Assembly (NCBI RefSeq): GCF_001921205.1
Contig: NZ_MSIE01000060.1
Location: 1-64,000 of the forward strand
Reading direction: 5' to 3'
Source of the DNA: Actinophytocola xanthii
Lineage (GTDB): Bacteria > Actinomycetota > Actinomycetes > Mycobacteriales > Pseudonocardiaceae
DNA: 64,000 nt
Shown here: one piece after another, positions 25,093 through 34,161 of the stretch
Numbering within the stretch: the first letter of the stretch is position 1
Layout: every line of letters begins with the position of its first letter
Position numbers and translations under genes: made by a program
The notes under the pieces: model-generated
The model's database searches: none
What the model was told of the DNA's origin: nothing
The model's input: the letters and a program-made list of their open reading frames with translations, nothing else

Positions 25093-26861
25093 TCTCAACG
25101 CTGCTGCGCGTACTGGGACCCGACTACGCCCGGCCGGTGCGACGCACCATCGCCCTGATGACCACCACGGCGGTCGCCGAGGGACTGTCCTACGCGCTGC
25201 TGGTCCCCGTGCTGACGGCGCTGTTGGGCAGCGACCCCGGTGGTGCCTGGCCCTGGCTGGCCACGTTCGGGGCCGCGGTCGCGGCCTACGCGGCGCTGCG
25301 CTACCGCGCCGACCGGTCGGGGTTCACCACCGCGAGCATCCTGTTGCACGGAACGTACCGCCGTCTCGGGGACCACCTCGCTCGCCTGCCGGTCGGCTGG
25401 TTCCACGGCGCCCGGGTCGGGGAGGTGTCGGTCCTGGCCAGCAGCGGTGTCCTGCAGGTGCTGAGCGTGATCGCACACCTGCTGGCCCCGTTCGTCACCG
25501 CCTGCGTGACCCCGCTGACGATCGTCGCCGTGATGCTCGCCGTCAACTGGCGGCTGGGGTTGGCCGCGTTGGCCGCGGCCCCGGTCGTGGTGGCGATCCA
25601 GGTCTGGACGGGACGGTCGATGGCCGCCCACGACGCGGAGCGCGCCGAACGCGCCCACGAGGCCAGCGGACGTGTCATCGAGTACCTCCAGGCCCAGCCG
25701 GTGCTGCGGGCGGGCGGGCGCACCGGTGAACGCTTCGGGCTGCTCGACGACTCGCTGCGGGAGATCCAGCGCGTGTCGCGCCGTACCGTGCTGTCGGCGC
25801 TGCCCGGTGCGGTGGCGCTGACGCTCGTGGTGCAGGTGGTGTTCACCGTGCTGCTGGTCCTGAGCGCCTACCTCGCGCTCGGCGGCGGCACCGGAGCGGC
25901 GGAGGTCCTGGCGGTCCTGGTACTGGCCGCCCGCTGCGCGGACCCGCTGCTGTCCCTGTCGGACATGGGTGGCAAGCTCCGCGGCGCGCGGTCCGAGCTG
26001 GTTCGGCTGGAGACGCTGCTGAGCACCGAGCCGCTGCCCGAACCCCGGCACCCGGTCCGGCCGGGCCGCCACGACCTCGAGCTGGACTCAGTCACCTTCC
26101 GGCACGGCGACCACCCGGTGCTCGACGGGGTCTCGCTGTCGGTCCGGGAGGGACAGCGGCTGGCCGTGGTCGGGCCGTCCGGTGCGGGCAAGAGCACCGT
26201 CCTGCAGCTGCTCGCCCGCTTCTACGACGTGGACGCCGGCGCGGTCCGGGTGGGCGGCGTGGACGTCCGCGCCGTCGACCCCGAGGTTCTGATGGCGCGG
26301 ATCGCCATCGTCTTCCAGGAGGTCTACCTCTTCGACGGCACGATCGAGGAGAACGTCCGCCTCGGCCGGCCCGACGCCGGCGGGACCGAGGTCCGCGCGG
26401 CCGCCGCCGCGGCGCGGCTCGACGAGGTGGTCGCCCGCCTGCCCGACGGCTGGGCGACGAACGTCGGCGAGGGCGGCGCGCGGCTGTCCGGCGGCGAACG
26501 CCAACGCGTGGCGATCGCCCGTGCGCTGCTGAAGGACGCGCCCATCGTCCTGCTGGACGAGGTGACCTCGGCCCTCGACCCGGCCAACGAGGCGGCCGTC
26601 CACGAGGGGGTCGAGCGCCTGTTGGCCGGGCGGACGGTGGTACTGGTCGCCCACCGGCTGCGCACCGTCCACCGCGCCGACCACATCGCCTTCCTGGCCG
26701 ACGGGCGGATCGTGGAACAGGGCAGCCACGAGGAGCTGCTGCGCCGAGGCGGGCGCTACGCCGAGTTCTGGCACCTGTCCACGGCAACGGCCAGCGGACA
26801 ACCACCGGTCAGCTCGGGGCGTTCCAGCGCTGGTTCTCCTCGCCGTGACAGGTCCAGATGA
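25089..26861 (+). CDS. ABC transporter, fused membrane-ATPase subunit (IrtB/YbtQ-like)
   Basis: The 590-residue partner has six spans and an ATPase with 'GPSGAGKST', 'FQEVYLFDGTIEENV', 'LSGGERQRVAIARALL' and 'IVLLDEVTSALD'. The ATG overlaps the first subunit's stop (ATGA). The C-terminal 25 residues are low-complexity ('SSGRSSAGSPRRDRSR') and lie antisense to the end of the kinase gene, a 53-base convergent overlap. Confidence 0.9.
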   Translation: MISTLLRVLGPDYARPVRRTIALMTTTAVAEGLSYALLVPVLTALLGSDPGGAWPWLATFGAAVAAYAALRYRADRSGFTTASILLHGTYRRLGDHLARLPVGWFHGARVGEVSVLASSGVLQVLSVIAHLLAPFVTACVTPLTIVAVMLAVNWRLGLAALAAAPVVVAIQVWTGRSMAAHDAERAERAHEASGRVIEYLQAQPVLRAGGRTGERFGLLDDSLREIQRVSRRTVLSALPGAVALTLVVQVVFTVLLVLSAYLALGGGTGAAEVLAVLVLAARCADPLLSLSDMGGKLRGARSELVRLETLLSTEPLPEPRHPVRPGRHDLELDSVTFRHGDHPVLDGVSLSVREGQRLAVVGPSGAGKSTVLQLLARFYDVDAGAVRVGGVDVRAVDPEVLMARIAIVFQEVYLFDGTIEENVRLGRPDAGGTEVRAAAAAARLDEVVARLPDGWATNVGEGGARLSGGERQRVAIARALLKDAPIVLLDEVTSALDPANEAAVHEGVERLLAGRTVVLVAHRLRTVHRADHIAFLADGRIVEQGSHEELLRRGGRYAEFWHLSTATASGQPPVSSGRSSAGSPRRDRSR

Positions 26862-28365
26862 TCAGCTGGGTGCCGTCGGCGGTGTTGCTCGCCGGGACGT
26901 CGAGGCACTTGCCGGACGGGGGGTTGATGATCCGGCCCTCGGCGGCGGTGGCCCACAGCTGCGCGGGGGTGCCGTTGCAGCCGTAGAGCTGCACCGTCGT
27001 GCCGTCGTCGGTGCGGCCGCCGGCGACGTCGAGGCACTTGCCCAGGGCTCGCAGGGTGCCGTCCGGAGAGAACTCCCACTGCTGGGCGTCGTTCCCGGTG
27101 CACTCGTGGAGCTGGACGGGGGTGCCGTCGGCGGTGTTGGCACCGGCCACGTCGACGCACTTCCCCGCCAGGCCGGTGATCTCACCGGTCGGCGGGGCCT
27201 GGGTCGTGGTGGTCGTGGTCGTGGTCGTGGTGGTGGTCGTCGTGGTGGTCACCGCTGACTCGGTGGTGGGCGGGGACGTCTGCTGGCTCGCCCTGATCGG
27301 CCGGTCCGGGGTGAGCACGCTGAACATGATCACGGCGAACAGGACCGTCACCGCGACCGCCCCGCCGGAGACGACAGCCCACATGTCCGGCTTCCAGCGC
27401 CGGCGCTCGGGCTCGGGCTCGGGCCGACGGGGGCTGGTCGAGGGCTTGCGGGGCCGCGCGGGAGCGGAGACGGGCGCCGGAACGGGTGCGATGTGGACCG
27501 TGGGTGCCTCGACCGAGGGCTGGTCGGCCCCGGGAACGCTGGCCAGCAGGCGGGCGACCTCGATCTCCCGCTCGGCGATCATCGACCCGACCAAGGACGG
27601 CCACGGGGCCGGCGGGACCGGGCCGATCATCACCGGCAGCTGGTCCGGGCTGGGACGCTGCCGCGGGTCGGCGGCGAGGCACCCGGCCAGCAGCCGGCGA
27701 ACGCGCTCGGGCAACGACGCGGGGATGTCCGGCTGGGACCACCCCCGGACCGACGGGGTGCGTCCCGTGGCCGCGACGTGCAGCACCGCGCCGAGCGAGA
27801 ACACGTCGCTCACCGGGGTGATCGGCTGGCCGCTCCCCTGCTCGGGCGAGCTGAACTCCCGGGGCCCGACCCCGGCCTCGGCGGCCGCGCGGCCGATGCC
27901 GAAGTCGAGCACGCGCACGCCCTGCCCGGTGAGCCATGCGGTGGCCGGGGTCAGGTCCAGGTGTGGCAGACCGGCCCGGTGCAGCTCGCCGAGCGCCGCC
28001 GCCAGGCCGGTCGCCAGCTGGAGCAGGGCGTCCTCGCCGAGCAGGACCCCGCGTTCGACCAGCTCCCGAAGCGACAGTCCCGGCGGGAGCTCCGCGGCGA
28101 CCCAGGGCGTGGCCGCGGCCGGGTCGGCGCCGACGACCGGCATGGTGAGCGTCGCGGGAACCTGGCGCAGTGCCGCGACCTGGTGGGCGAACCGCTGCGG
28201 GAAGCCCTCGTGGGCGGCCAGGGTCGCGTCGACCAGCTTCACCAGCGCCGGCCGCGCGTGCGGGCCGCTGACCAGCAGTACCCGGCCCGTCTCGTCCGTC
28301 TCGAGCCCGGCGAGCACGGGGTAGGGCCCCACCTGTCTCGGGTCCGAGTCCCCGAGTGACCTCAC
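26809..28365 (-). CDS. Membrane-bound Ser/Thr (pseudo)kinase with external ricin-type lectin domain
   Basis: The 518-residue protein has a kinase-like domain (residues 12-250), a proline-rich linker, one transmembrane span ('VVSGGAVAVTVLFAVIMFSV'), a run of 16 threonines and a C-terminal ricin B lectin domain with three QxW repeats ('QQWEF', 'QLWAT', 'QRWNA'). The kinase keeps Lys43, Asp137 and DFG 154-156. The catalytic loop reads HLDLTPAT, so the usual Arg, Lys and Asn are lost, which suggests weak or no activity. GTG 28365 has GGAGG six bases upstream. It follows the SARP gene by 52 bases, giving an AfsR-AfsK-like pair. Confidence 0.85.
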   Translation of the reverse strand: MRSLGDSDPRQVGPYPVLAGLETDETGRVLLVSGPHARPALVKLVDATLAAHEGFPQRFAHQVAALRQVPATLTMPVVGADPAAATPWVAAELPPGLSLRELVERGVLLGEDALLQLATGLAAALGELHRAGLPHLDLTPATAWLTGQGVRVLDFGIGRAAAEAGVGPREFSSPEQGSGQPITPVSDVFSLGAVLHVAATGRTPSVRGWSQPDIPASLPERVRRLLAGCLAADPRQRPSPDQLPVMIGPVPPAPWPSLVGSMIAEREIEVARLLASVPGADQPSVEAPTVHIAPVPAPVSAPARPRKPSTSPRRPEPEPERRRWKPDMWAVVSGGAVAVTVLFAVIMFSVLTPDRPIRASQQTSPPTTESAVTTTTTTTTTTTTTTTTQAPPTGEITGLAGKCVDVAGANTADGTPVQLHECTGNDAQQWEFSPDGTLRALGKCLDVAGGRTDDGTTVQLYGCNGTPAQLWATAAEGRIINPPSGKCLDVPASNTADGTQLIIWTCHGEENQRWNAPS

Positions 28366-28417
28366 TGTCCACCTCCTGTGCCGCAGCCACCCGCGCTGGG
28401 GAGCCTGCCACAGTCGA

Positions 28418-31400
28418 TCAGGACGGGTCAGGACAACCGGGATCCAGGTCGGGCGAGCCGAGCGCGGCGAGGTCGGCGCGCACCTCCTCGGCCTCGGGCA
28501 TGCCGAGCTCGAGGTAGAGCGCCAGCGCCTCGCGGTAGTGGGACCGGGCGGTGTCGGGGTCGTCGAGGGCGCGGTGGGCGTGGCCGAGCCCGGCACGAGC
28601 CCGCGCCTGCTGATCGCGTGCGCCGATCTCGGTGGCGATGTCGAGCGCCGCGGTGTGGTGGGCGAGCGCCTCGGCGGGTGCTCCGGCGGCGTGGGCGGCG
28701 GCGCCGAGGCCGTTGCGGGCCCAGGCCTCGCCCTCCCGGTCACGCGACTCCCGCCGCAGCTCGAGGGAGCGCCGGAGGTGTTCGACGGCCCGTTCGGGCC
28801 GGCCGAGGCGGGTGTGCACGATGCCGAGGGTGTCCAGCGCGCTGGCCTCGCCGGCGTGGTTGCCCAGCGTCCGGTACAGCGCCAGGGACTGTCCCAGGTG
28901 CTCGAGCGCCGCCTGGTGGTAGCCGCGCTGTTGCTCGAGGATGCCGAGGGTCTCCAGGGCACGCGCCTCGCCGTCCCGGTCGCCGCTGCGCCGGTAGAGC
29001 GCCAGCGCCTCGTCGCAGTGGGCGGTCGCGGTGTCGTAGGCACCCAGCCGCCGCTCGATGATGCTCAGGTTGCCCAGCACGCGGGCCTGGCCGTCCTCGT
29101 CGCCGGCCTCGCGGAACAGCTCCAGCGCCTGGTGGAGGTACTCCACCGCGGGCCCGTGACGACCCAGCATCCCCTCCACGATGCACAGGCCGTTGAGCAC
29201 CTGGGCCTGTCCGGTCCGGTCACCGGTGCGCCGGAACAGGGCCAGGGCCTGGTGGAGGTGCTCGAGGGCCGGCTCGTGGCGGCTCAGCTGCCGGTAGGTC
29301 TTGCCGATGCCGAGCAGCGCGTGCGCCTGTGCGCCCAGGTCCCCGACCTGGGCGGCGGCCTGGTGGGCGTGGGTGTGCAGGGTCAGCGCGTCGGTGTAGT
29401 GGCCGGCGTCGAGGTAGCGGTAGAGCACGGTGGACAGTCCGATCGCGTGGCGCGGCCGGCCGTGTCCGGCCGCGTGTACGGCGGTCGCGACCAGGTTGGC
29501 GCGTTCGGCGTCCAGCCACGAGCGGGCTCGGTCCGGATCGGACAGTTCTGGGGCCGGCCGGCCCGCGCTCGGCGTGCGGTGGTGTTCCTCGGCCGGATGG
29601 AGGACGTCCATGGCCGCGGCGGCGGTTGCCAGGTAGTAGTCGAACAGCCGGTCGAGCGCCGCCCGGGACTCGTCCGCGGCGTCCTCTCCGGTGGCGAGGC
29701 TCGTGGCGTAGGCACGCAGCAGGTCGTGCATGCCGAACCGGCCGTGGTCGGTGGCGTGCACCAGGTGGGCGCGGTCGAGCGTGGTGAGGGCACGTCGGGC
29801 GAGGTCGAGGCTGGTGTCGACCAACGCTGCCGCCGCGTACGCGTCGAGGTCGGGTCCGGGGTGCAGGCCGAGGACGGGGAACATCCGGGCGGCGTCGGGT
29901 GGCAGGTGCCGCACCGACCAGGAGAAAACCGACGTCACCGCGGCTCGGGGGTCACCCCCCGCGTCCAGGAGATGCAGCCGGCGCCGCTGGTCGGCCAGGT
30001 CGTCGGCCAGGTCGGCGAGCGTGCTCGTCGGCCGGGAGACCGCCAGCTCGGCGGCGACGCGCAGCGCCAGCGGCAGGCGGGCGCAGCGCTCCGCGAGGTC
30101 GGCGAGGGCACGGGGTTCGGCCTCGGCCCGTTTCCCGATCAGCCGCCGCAGCAGGGCGACGGCGTCCTCGTGCGGGAGCAGGTCGAGGTCCAACCGGCGC
30201 GCGCCGTGCAGGGCGACCAGCCCGGCGAGGGAGTCCCGGCTGGTCACCAGGGCGGTGCAGGACAGGGCGCCGGGCAGCAACGGGCGGACCTGCTCGGCGG
30301 TGGACGCGTTGTCCAGCAGGACCAGCACCCGCCGGTGGGCGAGCTCGGAGCGGTAGCGGACGGCACGCTCCTCGACGCCGAGGGGGATGTCCTGGGTGGG
30401 CACGCCCAGTGCGGACAGGAGCCCGGCGAGGGCGTCGCCGGCGCTGACGGGCTGGTCGGGGTCGTAGCCGCGCAGGTTCACGTACAGCTGACCGTCGGGG
30501 AACCGGTCGGCCACCCGGTGCGCCCAGTGCACGGCGAGCGCCGTCTTGCCCACGCCGGCCGTGCCGGACACCGCGGACACGACCACCGTCGCAGCCCGCC
30601 CCTCCGCGCCGCTCAACACGCCGTCGAGCTGGGCGAGCTCGCCGGCCCGCCCGGTGAAACCGGGTACGTCCAGGGGGAGCTGTGCCGGACCGGCCGGCCG
30701 GGAGGGCGCGGGCGCCTGCCGCAGACCGCCCCGCAGGATCGCCAGGTGCGTGCGCCGGAGCTCGTCGCCGGGCTCCACGCCCAGCTCATCGACGAGGCGC
30801 TGTCTCGTCTCGCCGTACCGCTCGAGCGCCTCGGCCTGGCGTCCGGCGGCGTGCAGCGCGCGCATCACGGTGGCGGTGAGCGACTCGACCAGCGGGTGCT
30901 CGGCCAGCAGGCGGCTCAGGGGCTCGACGACGCCGACCGCGTTGCCGATCTCGAGCTCCGCACGCGCCCAGGCGACGACGGTGTCGAGGTGCTCGCGGAG
31001 CCAGGCGTCGCGGGTACGGGCGGCCCACGCCCCCGGCAGCCCCGACAGGGGCTCTCCCCGCCACAGACCGCGGGCCTCGCGCAGCAGCGACAGCCGCCGG
31101 CGCTGGGGACAGGCCGGGTCGCGGGCCTGTTCGACCAGGTCTCGGTACCGGTGGAGGTCCACCCGGGCCGGGTCGATCTCCAGGGCGTAGCCGCCGCCCC
31201 GGCGCACCACCGGGGCGGCCTCGCCCTCGGAGGTGCCGGTGCGCTCCAACAGCCGGCGGATCCGCGTCAGATGCGTGTGCAGCGTTCGCCGCGCGCGCTG
31301 CGGGGCCGCCGTCCCCCACACCCGGTCGACCAGAACCGGAACCGGGACCGGGCGTCCCGCGTCGACGGCGAGGGCGGCCAACACCTCACAGCACTGCGGT

Positions 31401-31465
31401 GGGCCCACCGCGACGGTCCGCCCACCGGCGTGCACCTCGACCGGCCCCAACAAGCGAAGTTCCAT
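28418..31465 (-). CDS. AfsR-like SARP transcriptional regulator (BTAD, NB-ARC, TPR)
   Basis: The 1015-residue protein has an OmpR-type winged helix (residues 1-95, 'MELRLLGPVEVHAGGRTVAV'), a bacterial transcriptional activation domain (to about 245), an NB-ARC ATPase with P-loop 'VSGTAGVGKTALAVHWAH' and 'RRVLVLLDNAS', and about seven C-terminal TPR units such as 'ALEHLHQALALFRRTGDRTG'. This is the AfsR architecture of pathway activators. ATG 31465 has GGAGG five bases upstream. It is divergent from the ACP-GNAT operon, whose promoter carries SARP-type repeats, and upstream of a kinase-like gene. Confidence 0.93.
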   Translation of the reverse strand: MELRLLGPVEVHAGGRTVAVGPPQCCEVLAALAVDAGRPVPVPVLVDRVWGTAAPQRARRTLHTHLTRIRRLLERTGTSEGEAAPVVRRGGGYALEIDPARVDLHRYRDLVEQARDPACPQRRRLSLLREARGLWRGEPLSGLPGAWAARTRDAWLREHLDTVVAWARAELEIGNAVGVVEPLSRLLAEHPLVESLTATVMRALHAAGRQAEALERYGETRQRLVDELGVEPGDELRRTHLAILRGGLRQAPAPSRPAGPAQLPLDVPGFTGRAGELAQLDGVLSGAEGRAATVVVSAVSGTAGVGKTALAVHWAHRVADRFPDGQLYVNLRGYDPDQPVSAGDALAGLLSALGVPTQDIPLGVEERAVRYRSELAHRRVLVLLDNASTAEQVRPLLPGALSCTALVTSRDSLAGLVALHGARRLDLDLLPHEDAVALLRRLIGKRAEAEPRALADLAERCARLPLALRVAAELAVSRPTSTLADLADDLADQRRRLHLLDAGGDPRAAVTSVFSWSVRHLPPDAARMFPVLGLHPGPDLDAYAAAALVDTSLDLARRALTTLDRAHLVHATDHGRFGMHDLLRAYATSLATGEDAADESRAALDRLFDYYLATAAAAMDVLHPAEEHHRTPSAGRPAPELSDPDRARSWLDAERANLVATAVHAAGHGRPRHAIGLSTVLYRYLDAGHYTDALTLHTHAHQAAAQVGDLGAQAHALLGIGKTYRQLSRHEPALEHLHQALALFRRTGDRTGQAQVLNGLCIVEGMLGRHGPAVEYLHQALELFREAGDEDGQARVLGNLSIIERRLGAYDTATAHCDEALALYRRSGDRDGEARALETLGILEQQRGYHQAALEHLGQSLALYRTLGNHAGEASALDTLGIVHTRLGRPERAVEHLRRSLELRRESRDREGEAWARNGLGAAAHAAGAPAEALAHHTAALDIATEIGARDQQARARAGLGHAHRALDDPDTARSHYREALALYLELGMPEAEEVRADLAALGSPDLDPGCPDPS

Positions 31466-31526
31466 CTCCGCCTCCGTGCAGCAATTGCTGACACCCGGCG
31501 AGTCAACCATTCACCAGAGCGGCGCC

Positions 31527-31544
31527 GTTGACAACACGTTGACA
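31527..31544 (+). promoter_or_regulatory. SARP-type direct repeat, 11 bp period
   Basis: GTTGACA occurs at 31527-31533 and again at 31538-31544, exactly 11 bases apart. SARP activators bind heptamer direct repeats with this one-turn spacing. An inverted GTTGAC lies at 31502-31507, nearer to the SARP gene. No good -10 follows, as expected for an activator-dependent promoter. Confidence 0.55.
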
Positions 31545-31602
31545 GCTCGACCGACACGACACCCGCATCCTGTCCGTCGTCACCGACGGAAGGACGCGAA
31601 CC

Positions 31603-32496
31603 GTGACCGCCCAAGCCGAACCGATCACGTTTCCGCCGGCGCCGGGCCGGCAGGACCACCGCCGGGAGCTCGCCGAGCTCCTCGGCTTGACCGTCGCGGA
31701 GCTGCCCGACGAGGCCCGGTTCGTCGACGATCTCGCGCTGGACAGCCTGGACATGATGAGCCTCGCCGCGTGGCTGGACGAACGGGGTGTGCGGGTCGAC
31801 CCGGCGCACGCGACGCTTGGCAGCGTCGGCGAGGTGTTGGCACTGCTGGACAACACGGCCGCGCTGGGGCTGACCGGGCTGTCGGTCGAGATGTCGGACG
31901 GACGGAGCGAGCTGCCGGGACCTCCCGCGCCGCCGGCCGATCCGCTGGTGCCGGTGCTGGAGACGCGGACGTTCCGGCTGGTTCCGTTGGAACCGAAGGA
32001 CGTTCCGTTCCTCTACGCGTTGGCCGTGCACCCGCGGAACTGCTTCCGGTGGCGCTACCACGGCGTTCCGCCGTCACCGGAACGCTTCACCGACGAGCTG
32101 TGGGCGCACGTCCTCACGCAGTACGTGGTGCGGCGGGTGGACGACAACCAGCCGGTGGGCCACGTCGTCGCCTACGGGGCCAACCAGAACGTCAGCCATG
32201 CCTTTCTGGGCGCGGTGTTCCAGGGGAGGTACCCGGGAACCGGTCTCGCCGCCGAGACCGTCGCGCTGTTCGCCAGGCACCTCTTCCGCGTCTTCCCGCT
32301 CCGCAAGCTGTACCTGGAGATCCCCGACTTCAACTGGGGCCAGCTGAGCAGCGGGGAGGGCACCTACTTCGAGACCGAGGGCGTGCTGCGCGAGCACGTC
32401 TACTACGCGGGCCGCTACTGGGACCAGCGGGTCTGCGCCATCTACGGAGACATGCACGGGCAGAAGCCGAACCCAGCGAAGGGAACCGCACGATGA
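31603..32496 (+). CDS. Acyl carrier domain fused to a GNAT acyltransferase
   Basis: Residues 18-83 of this 297-residue protein look like an acyl carrier protein: 'ELAELLGLTVAELPDEARFV' then 'DDLALDSLDMMSLAAWL', with the pantetheine serine at Ser48 in DSL. After a Pro-rich linker, residues 119-285 form a GNAT domain ('TRTFRLVPLEPKDVPFLYAL', 'GAVFQGRYPGTGLAAE', 'KLYLEIPDFNW'). A carrier and a transferase in one chain could load an acyl group and pass it to an amine. GTG 31603 has GGAAGGA eight bases upstream. Its stop overlaps the next gene (ATGA). Target and acyl group are unknown. Confidence 0.8.
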   Translation: MTAQAEPITFPPAPGRQDHRRELAELLGLTVAELPDEARFVDDLALDSLDMMSLAAWLDERGVRVDPAHATLGSVGEVLALLDNTAALGLTGLSVEMSDGRSELPGPPAPPADPLVPVLETRTFRLVPLEPKDVPFLYALAVHPRNCFRWRYHGVPPSPERFTDELWAHVLTQYVVRRVDDNQPVGHVVAYGANQNVSHAFLGAVFQGRYPGTGLAAETVALFARHLFRVFPLRKLYLEIPDFNWGQLSSGEGTYFETEGVLREHVYYAGRYWDQRVCAIYGDMHGQKPNPAKGTAR

Positions 32497-32930
32497 GGTC
32501 CATCACCAGCCGCGCCCCCGCGCTCGCCCTGGCCATCGCCGCCGCGGGCGCCACGACCGCACTCGCACCGACGGCGGCGCAGGCCGACACCGCCGCCCAG
32601 GAGCCGCTGGCGCAGCTTCGGATCGCCGGGCCGGACGGCGAGGTCACCGTCCAGGGCACCTGCGGCGACTCGTTCACCCCCGAGATCGTCGACGGGTGGG
32701 GGTTCGTGACCGCCCGCGCCTACTGGAGCGTCTGGTGCTCGAACGGCAACGTCTACATGGAAGGCTGGGTCGACGACGCCCGCTCGGACGGAGCCTGCGC
32801 CGCGGTACGGGGCGAGTTCCCCAACAACCCGACCCAGGTCGCCCACAACTGCCCCGCCGACAGCCCCCGCACCGAGTTCACGTTCAAGGGCACCGGCCGG
32901 ATCGTGAACGGGTATCTGTTCCTGGACTGA
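32493..32930 (+). CDS. Small secreted protein of unknown function
   Basis: The 145-residue precursor has a long Ala-rich signal peptide cut near 'AAQADTA' (about residue 31). The mature part, about 114 residues, has four cysteines ('GTCGDS', 'VWCSNG', 'GACAAV', 'HNCPAD'), likely two disulfides, and beta-strand-like segments. I recognise no family. Translation is coupled to the ACP-GNAT gene by a four-base overlap, so the secreted protein may be a partner or substrate of that enzyme or part of the same response. Confidence 0.8.
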   Translation: MRSITSRAPALALAIAAAGATTALAPTAAQADTAAQEPLAQLRIAGPDGEVTVQGTCGDSFTPEIVDGWGFVTARAYWSVWCSNGNVYMEGWVDDARSDGACAAVRGEFPNNPTQVAHNCPADSPRTEFTFKGTGRIVNGYLFLD

Positions 32931-32967
32931 GAACCGGGGGCGAGGGCGGGTGGCCGGCGGGGGTCGG

Positions 32968-34161
32968 TCACCCGCCCTTCGGTGCCGCCACGGCCCTGGC
33001 GAGGGCGAGCGGGGTGAGTACGGCCAGGCCCGCGCCGATCCACAGCACGCTCGTCGCGGTCAGGGTGTCCACGGTGAGGCCGCCGGCCAGGGAGCCCAGG
33101 GCGATGGAGAGGTTGAACGTGGAGACGTAGAGGGACGAGGCGGCCTCGGTGGCGGTCGGGGCGGCCGTGAGGATCCAGGTCTGGAACGTGACCGGGACCG
33201 CGCCGTAGCCCAGGCCCCACAGGACGAGCAACGCCCCGGCCGTGGCGACGGTGGTGTCGACGGTGGCCAGGAGCACCATCGCCGAGGCGAGTACCAGGGC
33301 GATGCCGACGATCGTCGCCCGCGGGTTCCTGGTGACCAGGGCGCCGGCGAGGAAGTTGCCGCAGATCCCCGCCACGCCGAACACCAACAGGAGCGTGCCG
33401 ATCAGGTGGTCTGCGACCCCGTGGGCCAGCAGGACCGGCCGGACGAACGTGTAGGCCAGGAAATGGCCGGTGATGACGAGGAACGCCATCAGCAGGCCAG
33501 CGCGCACCCCCGCGCTGTCGCGGAACACCCGGGGCAGGTCGGCCAGGCCGAGCACGCGCTCCTGGGGCAGCCGCGGCAGCAGGAAGACCAAGCAGGCCAA
33601 CGAGACCAGCCCGAGCACCCCGACCGCGGTGAACGCGAGACGCCAGCCGCCGAGGTCGCCCAGCACGGTGCCGGCGGGCACCCCCAGAACCGACGCCGTC
33701 TCGACACCGCCGAAGATCACCGCGGTCGCCCGGGGCACCTGGCGCTCGGGGACCAGGCGCAGCGCGATCCCGCCGGCGATCGACCAGAACCCGCCCACGC
33801 TGATCCCGATCAGGAAACGGGCGAGCAGCACGACGGCGAAGCTGGTCGCCAGGCCGGAGGCGAGGTTGGCCGCACCGACGAGTCCGATCAGGACGGACAG
33901 CACGAGGCGGCGGTCGAGGCGGCCGGTGAGCACGGTGACCAAGGGCGCGGACACGGCGGCGACCAGGCCCGGCACGGTCACCATCAGCCCGGCCACGCCC
34001 TCGGACACCGCCAGGTCGGCGCCGACCGGCGTCAGCAGACCGACCGGCAACAGCTCGGAGGTCATCAGGGCGAAGATGCCCAGGGTCACCGCCAGCACCG
34101 CGGCCCAGCCCCGGGCCGCCGACCGGCCGGTGCCGGTCGCGGCCGTGTCGAGAGAGCTCAC
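32968..34161 (-). CDS. MFS transporter (AraJ/Bcr-like drug exporter)
   Basis: The 397-residue protein has 12 predicted spans and the MFS loop 'TGRLDRRLVLSVLIG' with the antiporter motif 'GISVGGFWSIAGGIALRLVP'. It resembles AraJ/YdhP-type sugar or drug exporters. GTG 34161 overlaps the AhpD-like gene's stop by four bases, so both come from one mRNA. The divergent MocR regulator probably controls the pair. The substrate is unknown. Confidence 0.9.
   Translation of the reverse strand: MSSLDTAATGTGRSAARGWAAVLAVTLGIFALMTSELLPVGLLTPVGADLAVSEGVAGLMVTVPGLVAAVSAPLVTVLTGRLDRRLVLSVLIGLVGAANLASGLATSFAVVLLARFLIGISVGGFWSIAGGIALRLVPERQVPRATAVIFGGVETASVLGVPAGTVLGDLGGWRLAFTAVGVLGLVSLACLVFLLPRLPQERVLGLADLPRVFRDSAGVRAGLLMAFLVITGHFLAYTFVRPVLLAHGVADHLIGTLLLVFGVAGICGNFLAGALVTRNPRATIVGIALVLASAMVLLATVDTTVATAGALLVLWGLGYGAVPVTFQTWILTAAPTATEAASSLYVSTFNLSIALGSLAGGLTVDTLTATSVLWIGAGLAVLTPLALARAVAAPKGG

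Noticed and set aside
20201-26861. A siderophore biosynthesis cluster around the IrtAB-like transporter
   Set aside because: No NRPS, NIS synthetase, salicylate or lysine hydroxylase gene is present, so only the transporter resemblance is reported.
27198-27250. GTC/GTG simple repeat that could be read as a microsatellite or CRISPR-like tract
   Set aside because: It is in frame within the kinase-lectin gene and encodes the threonine spacer between the membrane span and the lectin domain, so it is explained by coding.
28538-31531. Plus-strand open frame of 997 codons
   Set aside because: It is antisense to the SARP regulator, has low-complexity sequence and no ribosome site.
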